A DNA stretch of 64,000 nucleotides from an uncultured Methanospirillum sp. (lineage in GTDB: Archaea > Halobacteriota > Methanomicrobia > Methanomicrobiales > Methanospirillaceae): contig NZ_OY764544.1 of NCBI RefSeq assembly GCF_963668475.1, positions 1,240,001-1,304,000 of the forward strand, written 5' to 3'. The notes beneath the pieces are model-generated. The model saw only the letters and a program-made list of their open reading frames with translations, made no database searches and was not told the origin of the DNA. Both the position numbers and the translations under genes were made by a program. This document shows, one piece after another, positions 53,957 to 62,056 of this stretch; positions within the stretch are counted from its first letter, which is position 1; the number at the start of each line of letters is the position of its first letter.

Positions 53957-55096
53957 TCAGGAGTTGACTCCGGCATACATAGCATCGAGCCGGTCTGCGA
54001 TCCCACTCCACTGGAAGTCGCGATACACCTTGGCCCTTCCACTCCGTCCCCATCTACGTGATCGTTCCATATTGTCGAGTGCTTCACAGATTCCTGATGC
54101 GATACTGTCAGCCGATACCGATGTCCGAATGCCGTCGTGGTATTGTTCGATATTTTCATGAAGACCACCCACATCACAGGCCACCACAGGCTTTCCTGCA
54201 CTCCATGCTTCAGGCAGCACAATGCCGAACGGTTCATTCCTGCTCGGGATCACAACGAGGTCTGCTGCAGCTAACAGACGGACATACTGTGTATCGGTGA
54301 TATATCCGGGGAACCGGATCGGCAGACCCATGGCTGCTGAACGCTCCTGGAGCCATGACCGCATTCCCCCGTCTCCGGCCATGATCGCCTGGAAACCCCA
54401 GAACCGGTCCTTCACCTGTGGAAGTGCATCAAGCAGGAGATCAGGACCCTTCTGGACAGCCATTCTACCGATGAACAGAACGGTTGGGGCATAGGGATGG
54501 ATTCCCATCTCCTGCTTTACTGTCCCCTGGTCAAGACTCACATCAAACTGTTCTGGAACCACGCCGTTCGGGAAGACCTTCACCTTCCAGTCAGGAACAT
54601 TATAGAGATGCATCACCTCATCTTTCAGAACGCCTGACACGGTGGTCACCTGCTTGGCAATGAGGCCGGCATACCACTCCTTCCCACTGATCTCATGGTA
54701 CTCCCACCAACTGCCATGCTGATTTCCGTTACGGCCATACTCGGTCGAGTGATAGGTGAACACGGTGCTGCGATCCTGCAGAAGATGCAGAGCCTCGGTT
54801 ACATGCCAGTCATGGAAATGAAGAAGATCAAACTGTGGAGAATCAAGGGAGTGAAACCTTTCTGCCATCATATGGCTCATATTACGGCAGTACTCCACCA
54901 CATTGTTGCCATACGGACGGACTGTATGGTAATGAACTCCTCCGAAGGTGAAGTCCCCGTCTCCCCGGGTGAAGAAGTGAACCTCGTTCTTCTTTGCCAG
55001 TTCCTGTGCGAGGTATGTGGCAGCGTTCGCAAGACCGCCAACCCGATCAGTGTAGAGTGATTCCCAGCAGAAGTATGCTATCTTTTTTCGTTCCAT
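53957..55096 (-). CDS. GT4-family glycosyltransferase (glycogen synthase-like)
   Basis: This 379-aa GT-B enzyme has an N-terminal glycogen/starch synthase-like start 'KIAYFCWESLYTDRVGGLANA', then 'LLHFHDWHVTEALHLL' and 'STEYGR', and a C-terminal donor-binding domain with 'LFIGRMAVQKGPDLLLDAL' and 'PSRNEPFGIVLPEAWSAGKPVV', the E-x7-E signature. It would transfer a sugar from an NDP-sugar, perhaps in glycogen or surface polysaccharide synthesis. ATG 55096 has GGAG 8 nt upstream. Confidence 0.92.
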   Translation of the reverse strand: MERKKIAYFCWESLYTDRVGGLANAATYLAQELAKKNEVHFFTRGDGDFTFGGVHYHTVRPYGNNVVEYCRNMSHMMAERFHSLDSPQFDLLHFHDWHVTEALHLLQDRSTVFTYHSTEYGRNGNQHGSWWEYHEISGKEWYAGLIAKQVTTVSGVLKDEVMHLYNVPDWKVKVFPNGVVPEQFDVSLDQGTVKQEMGIHPYAPTVLFIGRMAVQKGPDLLLDALPQVKDRFWGFQAIMAGDGGMRSWLQERSAAMGLPIRFPGYITDTQYVRLLAAADLVVIPSRNEPFGIVLPEAWSAGKPVVACDVGGLHENIEQYHDGIRTSVSADSIASGICEALDNMERSRRWGRSGRAKVYRDFQWSGIADRLDAMYAGVNS

Positions 55097-55343
55097 GTGT
55101 CATCTCCAGTTCTGTTAATTGTCTGTGATCGAGATCAGGCCGGTTTTTTTGTTTTCAAATATCAGGCTTCAGGACATCATAATTTTTATATAATTTAATT
55201 GAGATAGCAGAGTGATTTTCTCTGCCCACACTTCTCCAATAGCGCCAATACTATATATATTAACCTGCAGCCTTGAAAATCCCAATATCTCTAATGATTT
55301 TGTACAGGAATGCGCATCTTTATCCTCTGAAGAACCGCCAGGA

Positions 55344-55368
55344 CCTCTCCCCACTTCGTTAGGAGAGG
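55344..55368. repeat. REP-like 7-bp stem hairpin
   Basis: CCTCTCC (55344-55350) and GGAGAGG (55362-55368) pair across an 11-nt loop. The shape and sequence resemble small dispersed palindromic elements of other genomes. Only this copy was seen in the window. Confidence 0.4.
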
Positions 55369-55505
55369 GAGATAAAACACCACACCCCCATAGTGACCTT
55401 CTTGTGCGCATAAAAATCCTTGCCATGCAGTTGTAAGGCGTCCCAAATTGATTTATTTCAGAGATTATCATTTAAAATTCAATTCGCCGGGGTCAGCTAT
55501 ACTAA

Positions 55506-55532
55506 CCTGACGTGATTGTTCACACAGTCAGG
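55506..55532. promoter_or_regulatory. inverted repeat upstream of the trp promoter
   Basis: CCTGAC-GTGA, a TTGT loop, then TCAC-ACA-GTCAGG form a 10-bp arm pair with a 3-nt bulge. It ends 18 bp before the trp TATA box, a place suited to an activator or repressor. No such structure appears at the other promoters I checked. Confidence 0.45.
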
Positions 55533-55550
55533 CATCATCAGCACAATAAT

Positions 55551-55565
55551 GTATAAATATGTACA
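55551..55565 (+). promoter_or_regulatory. trp operon TATA box with adjacent TGTACA box
   Basis: GTATAAATAT (55551-55560) is a TATA box about 70 nt before trpE. TGTACA (55560-55565) directly follows; the same hexamer is the TRP box bound by the TrpY regulator of Methanothermobacter. Two further TACATGA copies lie at about 55572 and 55582. The trpE ribosome site AGGTGAT is at 55613-55619. Confidence 0.55.
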
Positions 55566-55628
55566 ATCGAATACATGAATATACATGATTCAAACAAAAG
55601 ATACATTTAGCCAGGTGATGCCGGTGGA

Positions 55629-57143
55629 ATGGAGTCCGCAGTGACAGGAGACTGCCTGTCACCGGATCTGTCATATGAGACATTTACACATCTGGCAGAG
55701 AACCTGCAGAAACCGGGACTCATCCCGGTAACCATGACCATTCCACTCCAGGATGTATCTCCTGCGGTGCTGTATCAGCAACTTCGTACAGAAAGGGGAT
55801 TTCTCCTGGAGTCAATGGAAGGGGTACCCCGCCGTGCGGTGCGATCAATCATCGGGACAGGGATACAGGAACTCTTCATCCTCCATGATGAAGACGGAAG
55901 ATCAGATCCTATCGGGAAGATCCGAGAATTCATGGAAGGGTATACCCTTTCAGGAAAAGCACCTTCAGGATTTGCAGGTGGCCTTGTCGGGTACTGTTCC
56001 TACGACATGGTCTCTGACCTGAATAAAGGATACCTGGATGCAGGACATGAGAAGAACTGTCCGGTTGGAAAATTCATGCTCGCAAGATCAGGAGTCGTTC
56101 TTGATCACCAGAATAACACCTGTATGGTATTCTCAACCCCGCTCGTACATCCCGGTGTCGAGCCCGGCCGATTCTATGAACAGGCCGTGGTAGAGATCCA
56201 GACACTTGCAGACCAGATCCTAACCATCAGGGATGAAAACCGCTCAGAGAGCGAACGTCCAGCTGCTCGTGAGATCCCGCTCACCTCACCGATGGGAAAG
56301 GAAGAGTTTGAGTCTGCTGTCAGGAAGACCCTTGACCATATCAGGGCAGGGGATATCTTCCAGGCCGTAGTCTCACGCCGGTTCCAGACACCCTACACAG
56401 GAGATCCGTTCAGGATCTACGAGGAGGTTCGCCAGCTCAACCCGTCTCCCTACCTCTACTTCCTTGAGTTCGGGGATGAGACCGTCATCGGTTCAAGCCC
56501 TGAGATGCTGGTCAAGGCAGATGGTGAGGATATCTTTACCGTGCCGATTGCAGGAACACGCCCACGTGGAAAGGATGCAGCAGAGGACGCACGGCTTGCC
56601 GAAGAGATGCTTTCCGATGAGAAGGAGAAGGCAGAACACCTGATGCTGGTTGATCTTGCCAGGAATGATATCGGAAAGGTGGCAGCCTTTGGATCAGTGA
56701 GGGTCAGCTCGTTCATGGAGGTGGAAAAGTTCTCCCATGTTCAGCACCTGACCTCCCAGGTGACAGGAAAACTTGCCGGGGGAGCAGACAGGTTTGATGC
56801 ACTTGGTTCCTGTTTTCCTGCCGGCACCGTATCAGGTGCACCGAAACTACGGGCTATGCAGATCATTGCCAGGCTCGAACCACACCCACGGGGCCTGTAT
56901 GCAGGAGCAGTTGGATACATCGGGTTTGATGACCGACTTGAGTTTGCGATCGCGATACGGACAACCGTTGTAAAGGACGGTATAGCCAGTTTTCAGACAG
57001 GGGCAGGAATCGTTGCAGATTCGGACCCAACCCGGGAGTACGAAGAGACGAGACAGAAAGCAGGAGCTATGCTTGCGGCACTCTCACGGGCAGGCGCTGT
57101 AGCAGGAGCAGGAGAGCGGAAGACAGCAGGAGGTCTGGCATGA
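55629..57143 (+). CDS. trpE: anthranilate synthase component I
   Basis: This 504-aa protein is the catalytic chorismate-binding subunit: C-terminal signatures 'AGDIFQAVVSRRFQ', 'GSSPEMLVK', 'IAGTRPRGKD', 'LVDLARNDIGKV', 'FPAGTVSGAPKLRAMQ' and 'GAVGYIGF'. The N-terminal 'FLLESMEG' holds the LLES motif that binds tryptophan for feedback inhibition. With TrpG it makes anthranilate from chorismate and glutamine. ATG 55629 has AGGTGAT 9 nt upstream. It opens the operon and overlaps trpG by 4 nt. Confidence 0.96.
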   Translation: MESAVTGDCLSPDLSYETFTHLAENLQKPGLIPVTMTIPLQDVSPAVLYQQLRTERGFLLESMEGVPRRAVRSIIGTGIQELFILHDEDGRSDPIGKIREFMEGYTLSGKAPSGFAGGLVGYCSYDMVSDLNKGYLDAGHEKNCPVGKFMLARSGVVLDHQNNTCMVFSTPLVHPGVEPGRFYEQAVVEIQTLADQILTIRDENRSESERPAAREIPLTSPMGKEEFESAVRKTLDHIRAGDIFQAVVSRRFQTPYTGDPFRIYEEVRQLNPSPYLYFLEFGDETVIGSSPEMLVKADGEDIFTVPIAGTRPRGKDAAEDARLAEEMLSDEKEKAEHLMLVDLARNDIGKVAAFGSVRVSSFMEVEKFSHVQHLTSQVTGKLAGGADRFDALGSCFPAGTVSGAPKLRAMQIIARLEPHPRGLYAGAVGYIGFDDRLEFAIAIRTTVVKDGIASFQTGAGIVADSDPTREYEETRQKAGAMLAALSRAGAVAGAGERKTAGGLA

Positions 57144-57715
57144 ACGTTACAATCGTGGACTGCTTTGATAGTTTCACGTACAACCTTCACCAGCTCGTGG
57201 GAACGCTCGGGGCTGACCCGATAGCGATCACCTGCGACCGGGATATCAGTTCGATAGAGAAGACAGCCCCGGATCGGATCATCCTTTCTCCGGGACCAGG
57301 AACCCCTGAAGAGTCAGGGGTATGCCGTACGGTTATCGAACGGTATGCAGGTGTTGTTCCAATCCTTGGCGTCTGCCTCGGGCACCAGACGATCATCCAC
57401 ACCTTCGGAGGAGAGATCGTCAGGCTTACAGAACCGGTACACGGCAAGACCAGCAGAATCTCACACACCGGGACCGGGCTCTTTCAGGGAGTATCACAGG
57501 CATTCACCGCAACCAGGTATCACTCCCTGACCGCTGACCGGGCGAGCCTTCCACAAGAGTTCAGGATCACCGCAACATCTGAAGGAGACGACTGTATCAT
57601 GGCTGTCTCACACGAACGGTTCCCGCTTCATGGTGTTCAGTTCCATCCGGAGAGCATCATGACCCCGGCAGGACGCCAGATCATGGAGAACTTTCTGAAG
57701 ACCGGAGGTATCTGA
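57140..57715 (+). CDS. trpG: anthranilate synthase component II (glutamine amidotransferase)
   Basis: This 191-aa class I glutamine amidotransferase supplies ammonia to TrpE. It has the nucleophile Cys in 'ILGVCLGHQTI', the oxyanion motif 'LSPGPGTPEESG' and the His-Glu pair in 'HGVQFHPESIMT'. The ATG overlaps the trpE stop (ATGA), and its stop overlaps the trpD start by one base. Confidence 0.96.
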   Translation: MNVTIVDCFDSFTYNLHQLVGTLGADPIAITCDRDISSIEKTAPDRIILSPGPGTPEESGVCRTVIERYAGVVPILGVCLGHQTIIHTFGGEIVRLTEPVHGKTSRISHTGTGLFQGVSQAFTATRYHSLTADRASLPQEFRITATSEGDDCIMAVSHERFPLHGVQFHPESIMTPAGRQIMENFLKTGGI

Positions 57716-58737
57716 TGATTCACCAGGCGATCGAACGGGTGATTGCACGTGAGAATCTCCTTCCCGAAGAGGCTACCGCTGTGATGGATCAGATCGCAAC
57801 GGGAAATGCAACCGGGGTTCAGATCGGATCATTTCTCACAGCACTCAGAATGAAAGGAGTTACTGCATCAGAGATCGCCTCGTTCGCACGGGTGATGCAG
57901 GACTGCGCTATTCCAGTCACACCTCATGTGTCAGGGACGATGGTCGATACCTGCGGAACCGGCGGAGACTCAGGTACCGGAGGGACGTTTAATATCAGCA
58001 CCGCTGCCGGGATCGTGGCTGCTGCAGCAGGTGTCCTTATCGTAAAGCATGGGAACCGGAGTGTCTCAAGCAGGTGTGGATCAGCAGACGTGCTAGAGGC
58101 GCTCGGAGTCACTATCGAACAGACACCCGAATCGGCTGCGAGGACTGTAGAAGAGGCAGGGATCGGATTCTTCTTTGCCCCGCAGTATCACCCTGCGATG
58201 CGTCACGTAGCACCGGTGCGAAGAGAACTCGGGATCTACACAGTCTTTAATATCCTTGGCCCGCTCCTTAACCCGGCAAAGGCTCAGGCACGTCTCATCG
58301 GGGTGTATGATCCTTCACTGGTCATGATCATCGCTGATGCACTACGGGAACTAGGTGTTCAGCGGGCGATGGTTGTGCATGGCGAAGGGCTTGACGAGAT
58401 CACGATCACCGGCTCAACACTCGTGGGTGAACTGCTTGACGGGAGACTGAGCGTCAGGACCATCACCCCTGAAGAGTTCGGCATAAACCGGGCTGATATC
58501 AGGATGATCAGGGGAGGAGAACCTGCAGAGAATGCCGCAATCATCAGATCTGTCTTTGCCGGAACACCAGGGCCGGCACTTGATATCGTAGCCCTGAATG
58601 CCGGTGCTGCAATCTTTGTCGGCGGAAGAGCATCAGACCTTGGCGAAGGGGTGAGACTGGCATACACTGCCATCAGATCAGGAGCAGCCGCACAGAAACT
58701 TGATGACCTCATCAGACTGTCAGGGAGGACATCATGA
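57715..58737 (+). CDS. trpD: anthranilate phosphoribosyltransferase
   Basis: This 340-aa enzyme joins anthranilate to PRPP. Signatures are 'VDTCGTGGDSGTGGTFNIST' (PRPP-binding, residues 77-96), 'VKHGNRSVSSRCGSADVLEALG' and 'APQYHPAMRHVAPVRRELG'. It lies third in the operon. It overlaps trpG by one base and trpC by 4 nt. Confidence 0.96.
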   Translation: MIHQAIERVIARENLLPEEATAVMDQIATGNATGVQIGSFLTALRMKGVTASEIASFARVMQDCAIPVTPHVSGTMVDTCGTGGDSGTGGTFNISTAAGIVAAAAGVLIVKHGNRSVSSRCGSADVLEALGVTIEQTPESAARTVEEAGIGFFFAPQYHPAMRHVAPVRRELGIYTVFNILGPLLNPAKAQARLIGVYDPSLVMIIADALRELGVQRAMVVHGEGLDEITITGSTLVGELLDGRLSVRTITPEEFGINRADIRMIRGGEPAENAAIIRSVFAGTPGPALDIVALNAGAAIFVGGRASDLGEGVRLAYTAIRSGAAAQKLDDLIRLSGRTS

Positions 58738-59510
58738 TCCTGGATCAGATCGTTCAGGCTTCAGTCAACAGGGCCGAGGCACTCTCATCAGGATGTGACA
58801 GTGTTGATTTCAAAGGTATACAGCCGAAAAGTCAGCAGACCATCAGCCTCCTGAAGGCGATCACCGGAGCAACAGGCCGTAATGCGGTTATTGCCGAGAT
58901 GAAACCGGCAAGTCCGTCAAGGGGACATATCAGGGCAATAACAGACCCGGTTTCTGTCTCCCGGGATCTCATCGGGGGTGGATGTTGCGCCCTCTCGGTG
59001 ATCACTGAGCCTGCGTTCTTTCATGGAACGATCAACACAATCCCTGCGATCCGAGAGCAGACCAGCGTTCCGATCCTCCGAAAAGACTTCATCGTTGACT
59101 TAAGGCAGATAGAAGAGACACGGATTGCAGGTGCAGACGCAGTTCTCCTGATCACGGCAGTGCTTGAAGACCGGCTCGGTGAGTTTGTGGATTCTGTCAA
59201 AAAGGCAGGTCTTGAACCTCTCGTGGAAGTCCATGACAGACAGGAGGTCAGGACTGCACTTGATACAGATGCAGATCTCATCGGAATAAACAACAGGAAC
59301 CTGAAGACCCTGAAGACTGATCTCTCCACCACGATGCGGCTTGCACCCATGATACGAAGGGCAGACAGGACAGTTATCGCAGAGAGCGGAGTCACATGGC
59401 CATGTGATGTCCGGACCCTCCGGCCATATGCAAACGGATACCTGATCGGGTCTAGTATTATGGCAGCAGAAAATCCACGGAGAAGACTGGAGGGATTCGT
59501 ATACGCGTAA
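58734..59510 (+). CDS. trpC: indole-3-glycerol phosphate synthase
   Basis: This 258-aa TIM-barrel enzyme closes the indole ring. Signatures are 'VIAEMKPASPSRGHI' (catalytic Lys), 'PILRKDFIVDLRQIEET', 'LVEVHDRQEV', 'LIGINNRNLKTL' and 'VIAESGVTWPCDV'. Its last codons contain the ribosome site and the presumed start of trpF. It is separate from trpF, unlike the fused TrpCF of enteric bacteria. Confidence 0.95.
   Translation: MILDQIVQASVNRAEALSSGCDSVDFKGIQPKSQQTISLLKAITGATGRNAVIAEMKPASPSRGHIRAITDPVSVSRDLIGGGCCALSVITEPAFFHGTINTIPAIREQTSVPILRKDFIVDLRQIEETRIAGADAVLLITAVLEDRLGEFVDSVKKAGLEPLVEVHDRQEVRTALDTDADLIGINNRNLKTLKTDLSTTMRLAPMIRRADRTVIAESGVTWPCDVRTLRPYANGYLIGSSIMAAENPRRRLEGFVYA
59489..59494 (+). 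promoter_or_regulatory. ribosome binding site for trpF
   Basis: GGAGGG within the last codons of trpC. Spacing of 6 nt to ATA 59501 is ideal, which decides for that codon over ATT 59495 or the internal ATG. Confidence 0.65.
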
Positions 59511-60082
59511 AAATATGTGGGATCACAAGGCCCGAGGATGCACGCACCGCTGATTACGCGGGTGCAGATGCAATAGGTGTTGTCCTCTTCTCAGACTCAC
59601 CCCGCTCAGTAGAACCGAGGAGGGCTGTAGAAATATTCAGGGCAGCCGGACCGTATATGGGCAGGGTCTGTGTCTCACACACTAGTTCACGTTCAGAACT
59701 GGAAGAGATCCTGCAGCTCTGCCCGACTGCAGTCCAGATATCCAGCCATCACACCATCCCTCCAGACTGCAATGTCCAGGTCATCAGGGTGGTTGAACCC
59801 GGGATGGAACTTCCAGGACCGGAAGATACCGATGCCCTCATCGTTGACGCAAGCCAGGGAAAAGGAAGAGCGTTCAATCCTGACTTTTTCAGGAGCGTTA
59901 TAAATAATACGGGGCTGCCGGTCATCCTTGCAGGCGGTCTCAGGCCGGATACCGTCGCAGAGGCAGTGCGGTCACTCTGTCCCTATGCCGTCGATGTGGC
60001 TTCAGGGGTTGAGACGTCCCCCGGAGTCAAGGATCCCGAAAAAATAAGATCATTTGTGCGGAATGCACGGTTACAATCATGA
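59501..60082 (+). CDS. trpF: phosphoribosylanthranilate isomerase, non-canonical start codon
   Basis: The true N-terminus '(M)[13 protein letters not shown]' holds the TrpF signature with catalytic Cys; the catalytic Asp is in '[12 protein letters not shown]', and '[12 protein letters not shown]' binds phosphate. The frame is open from 59456, but the first ATG is at 59657, about 52 codons inside the conserved barrel, and no GTG, TTG or CTG lies before it. The best start is ATA at 59501, 6 nt after GGAGGG (59489-59494); ATT at 59495 is second choice but touches that site. With ATA the protein is 193 aa, the normal length. It overlaps trpC by 10 nt and trpB by 4 nt. Confidence 0.85.
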   Translation: MRVKICGITRPEDARTADYAGADAIGVVLFSDSPRSVEPRRAVEIFRAAGPYMGRVCVSHTSSRSELEEILQLCPTAVQISSHHTIPPDCNVQVIRVVEPGMELPGPEDTDALIVDASQGKGRAFNPDFFRSVINNTGLPVILAGGLRPDTVAEAVRSLCPYAVDVASGVETSPGVKDPEKIRSFVRNARLQS

Positions 60083-61260
60083 AACTACAAACACGATTCG
60101 GTGAATACGGGGGATGTTATGTCCCCGAAACCCTCATCGCAGCACTTGAAGAACTTGAAGATGCATATATGCACATCCTTCCCACCAGCGGGTTCCAGAA
60201 CGAACTCAAGGAATTTTTGACAGAGTTTGCAGGACGGGAGACCCCGCTCACCTTCTGCAAAAATATGTCTGCAGATCTTGGATGTAGGGTGTATCTCAAA
60301 CGTGAAGACCTGCTTCATTCAGGGGCCCACAAACTGAACAATGCGATGGGTCAGGCACTTCTGGCAAAGTTCATGGGCAAAAAGCGTCTCATTGCCGAGA
60401 CCGGAGCAGGCCAGCACGGTGTAGCAACCGCAATAGCCGGGGCTGCACTCGGTATGAGTGTTGATGTGTACATGGGCGATGTGGACATGAAACGGCAGGC
60501 CCTGAACGTCGCACGGATGAACATGATGGGTGCACGGGTTATTCCGGTGTTATCAGGAACACAGACACTCAAGGATGCTATCAACGAAGCGATGCGTGAC
60601 TGGGCAGCAACAGTCGGAGATACCCATTACCTGATCGGGACCGTGGTGGGACCACACCCATTCCCCCTGCTGGTCAGGGATCTCCAGTCAGTCATCGGCA
60701 CGGAAACCAGAAAGCAGATCCTTGAGAAGGAGGGGCGGCTGCCGACGATCGTCATCGCGTGCATCGGCGGCGGTTCAAATGCTATCGGAATGTTCCATCC
60801 ATTTGTATCTGACAAGGTCACCCTGATCGGTGTCGAGGCAGGAGGCGAGGGGCTTGACGGAAAGCATGGAGCAACCCTCTGCGGAGGTTCTCCGGGAGTA
60901 CTGCACGGCAATTTTTCCTACATCCTGCAGGATACGTACGGGCAGATCCAGGAGTCTCACTCGGTATCGGCCGGGCTGGACTACCCCGGAGTCGGGCCCG
61001 AACACTCGATGCACAAGGACTCAGGACGGGTCAAATACACGGCAGTCACCGATGATGAGGCACTCGATGCATTTCTCTATCTCTCACGGACAGAGGGAAT
61101 CATCCCTGCACTTGAGTCATCGCATGCAGTAGCCTATGCCAGAAAGATTGGCCCGACACTCAAGAAGGATGACATTCTGGTGATTAACCTCTCGGGTCGC
61201 GGTGACAAGGATGTCGCCCAGGTGATAGATCTGCTACAGCAGAAGGGGGTCGCATTATGA
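60079..61260 (+). CDS. trpB: tryptophan synthase beta subunit (TrpB1 type)
   Basis: This 393-aa PLP enzyme makes tryptophan from indole and serine. It has the PLP lysine in '[20 protein letters not shown]', '[13 protein letters not shown]' (catalytic Glu), '[16 protein letters not shown]' (phosphate loop) and 'LSGRGDKD'. It is the TrpB1 form that pairs with TrpA, not the longer TrpB2. It overlaps trpF and trpA by 4 nt each. Confidence 0.96.
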   Translation: MKLQTRFGEYGGCYVPETLIAALEELEDAYMHILPTSGFQNELKEFLTEFAGRETPLTFCKNMSADLGCRVYLKREDLLHSGAHKLNNAMGQALLAKFMGKKRLIAETGAGQHGVATAIAGAALGMSVDVYMGDVDMKRQALNVARMNMMGARVIPVLSGTQTLKDAINEAMRDWAATVGDTHYLIGTVVGPHPFPLLVRDLQSVIGTETRKQILEKEGRLPTIVIACIGGGSNAIGMFHPFVSDKVTLIGVEAGGEGLDGKHGATLCGGSPGVLHGNFSYILQDTYGQIQESHSVSAGLDYPGVGPEHSMHKDSGRVKYTAVTDDEALDAFLYLSRTEGIIPALESSHAVAYARKIGPTLKKDDILVINLSGRGDKDVAQVIDLLQQKGVAL

Positions 61261-62051
61261 GAAACGGAAAAGAGCAGATTGAGGCGGTATTTGCAGCAAA
61301 GAAGAGACCACTCCTGGTTGCATTCACGGTTGCCGGCGATCCTGACTATGGAACCAGCCTTCAAATCATCAGGGAGATGTCAGCAGTTGGTGCAGACATC
61401 ATCGAACTTGGACTTCCATTTTCAGACCCGGTCGCTGACGGGCCGGTGATCCAGCGGGCAGACCTCAGGGCAATGGGTGCAGATATGAACACAGACCGGC
61501 TCTTTGACCTGGTTAAAGAGTTCAGAACTGAAAGCAATGTCCCGATTGTGATCCTGACCTATGCAAACCTGATCATGCGGAGAGGAATCTCCACATTCTA
61601 CGAAGATGCTGCAGCAGCAGGCATAGATGGTGTTGTGATCGCAGATGTTCCGTTTGAAGAGTCAGAACCGTTTACAAAAGCAGCAGGAGAGACAGGAATC
61701 GCGCAGATCATGATGGTCAGCCCGACAACATCTGACGAGCGACTGGAAGAAATACTCGCCAGGGCCGCCGGGTTCATCTATCTTGTCGCCGTGATGGGCG
61801 TAACCGGTGCAAGAACAGGAGTTGAACAGCCTGCGGTGGACCTGCTTGCCCGGGTACAGAAGAGGACCTCGGTTCCTGTTGCACCGGGATTTGGGATCTC
61901 TACTCCAAGCCAGGTGAAAGAGTGGGCAGACCACGGGGCAGATGCTGTCATCGTGGGTTCAGCGATCGTGAAGAGGATCGAGGAGCATATCGGAGACCCT
62001 GAAGCTGCCATTGCTGCCGTCGGGGAGTACATCAGAACACTGAAAAATTAG
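61257..62051 (+). CDS. trpA: tryptophan synthase alpha subunit
   Basis: This 264-aa TIM barrel cleaves indole-3-glycerol phosphate and channels indole to TrpB. It has the catalytic Glu in '[20 protein letters not shown]', '[13 protein letters not shown]' with catalytic Asp, and '[11 protein letters not shown]', '[11 protein letters not shown]'. It ends the operon; the stop is 5 nt from the convergent kinase. Confidence 0.96.
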   Translation: MRNGKEQIEAVFAAKKRPLLVAFTVAGDPDYGTSLQIIREMSAVGADIIELGLPFSDPVADGPVIQRADLRAMGADMNTDRLFDLVKEFRTESNVPIVILTYANLIMRRGISTFYEDAAAAGIDGVVIADVPFEESEPFTKAAGETGIAQIMMVSPTTSDERLEEILARAAGFIYLVAVMGVTGARTGVEQPAVDLLARVQKRTSVPVAPGFGISTPSQVKEWADHGADAVIVGSAIVKRIEEHIGDPEAAIAAVGEYIRTLKN

Positions 62052-62056
62052 GATGA

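Larger units (their letters stand above)
55097..55628. other. regulatory intergenic region between the glycosyltransferase and trp operons
   Basis: About 530 bases with no supported gene. The left part carries A/T-rich stretches (near 55180-55200 and 55250-55262) suited to the leftward promoter. The middle holds a small hairpin repeat (55344-55368). The right part holds an inverted repeat, a TATA box and a TGTACA box in front of trpE, listed separately. Confidence 0.6.

Noticed and set aside
55169..55471. 100-aa minus-strand ORF in the trp/glycosyltransferase gap
   Set aside because: Its middle part simply translates the GC-rich hairpin repeat, there is no ribosome site, and the region contains promoter signals.
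55618..55644. Possible trp leader peptide MPVEWSPQ with one Trp codon in front of trpE
   Set aside because: The AGGTG touches its ATG with no spacing and fits the trpE ATG much better; a single Trp codon and no terminator/antiterminator hairpin argue against attenuation, which is also not known for archaeal trp operons.
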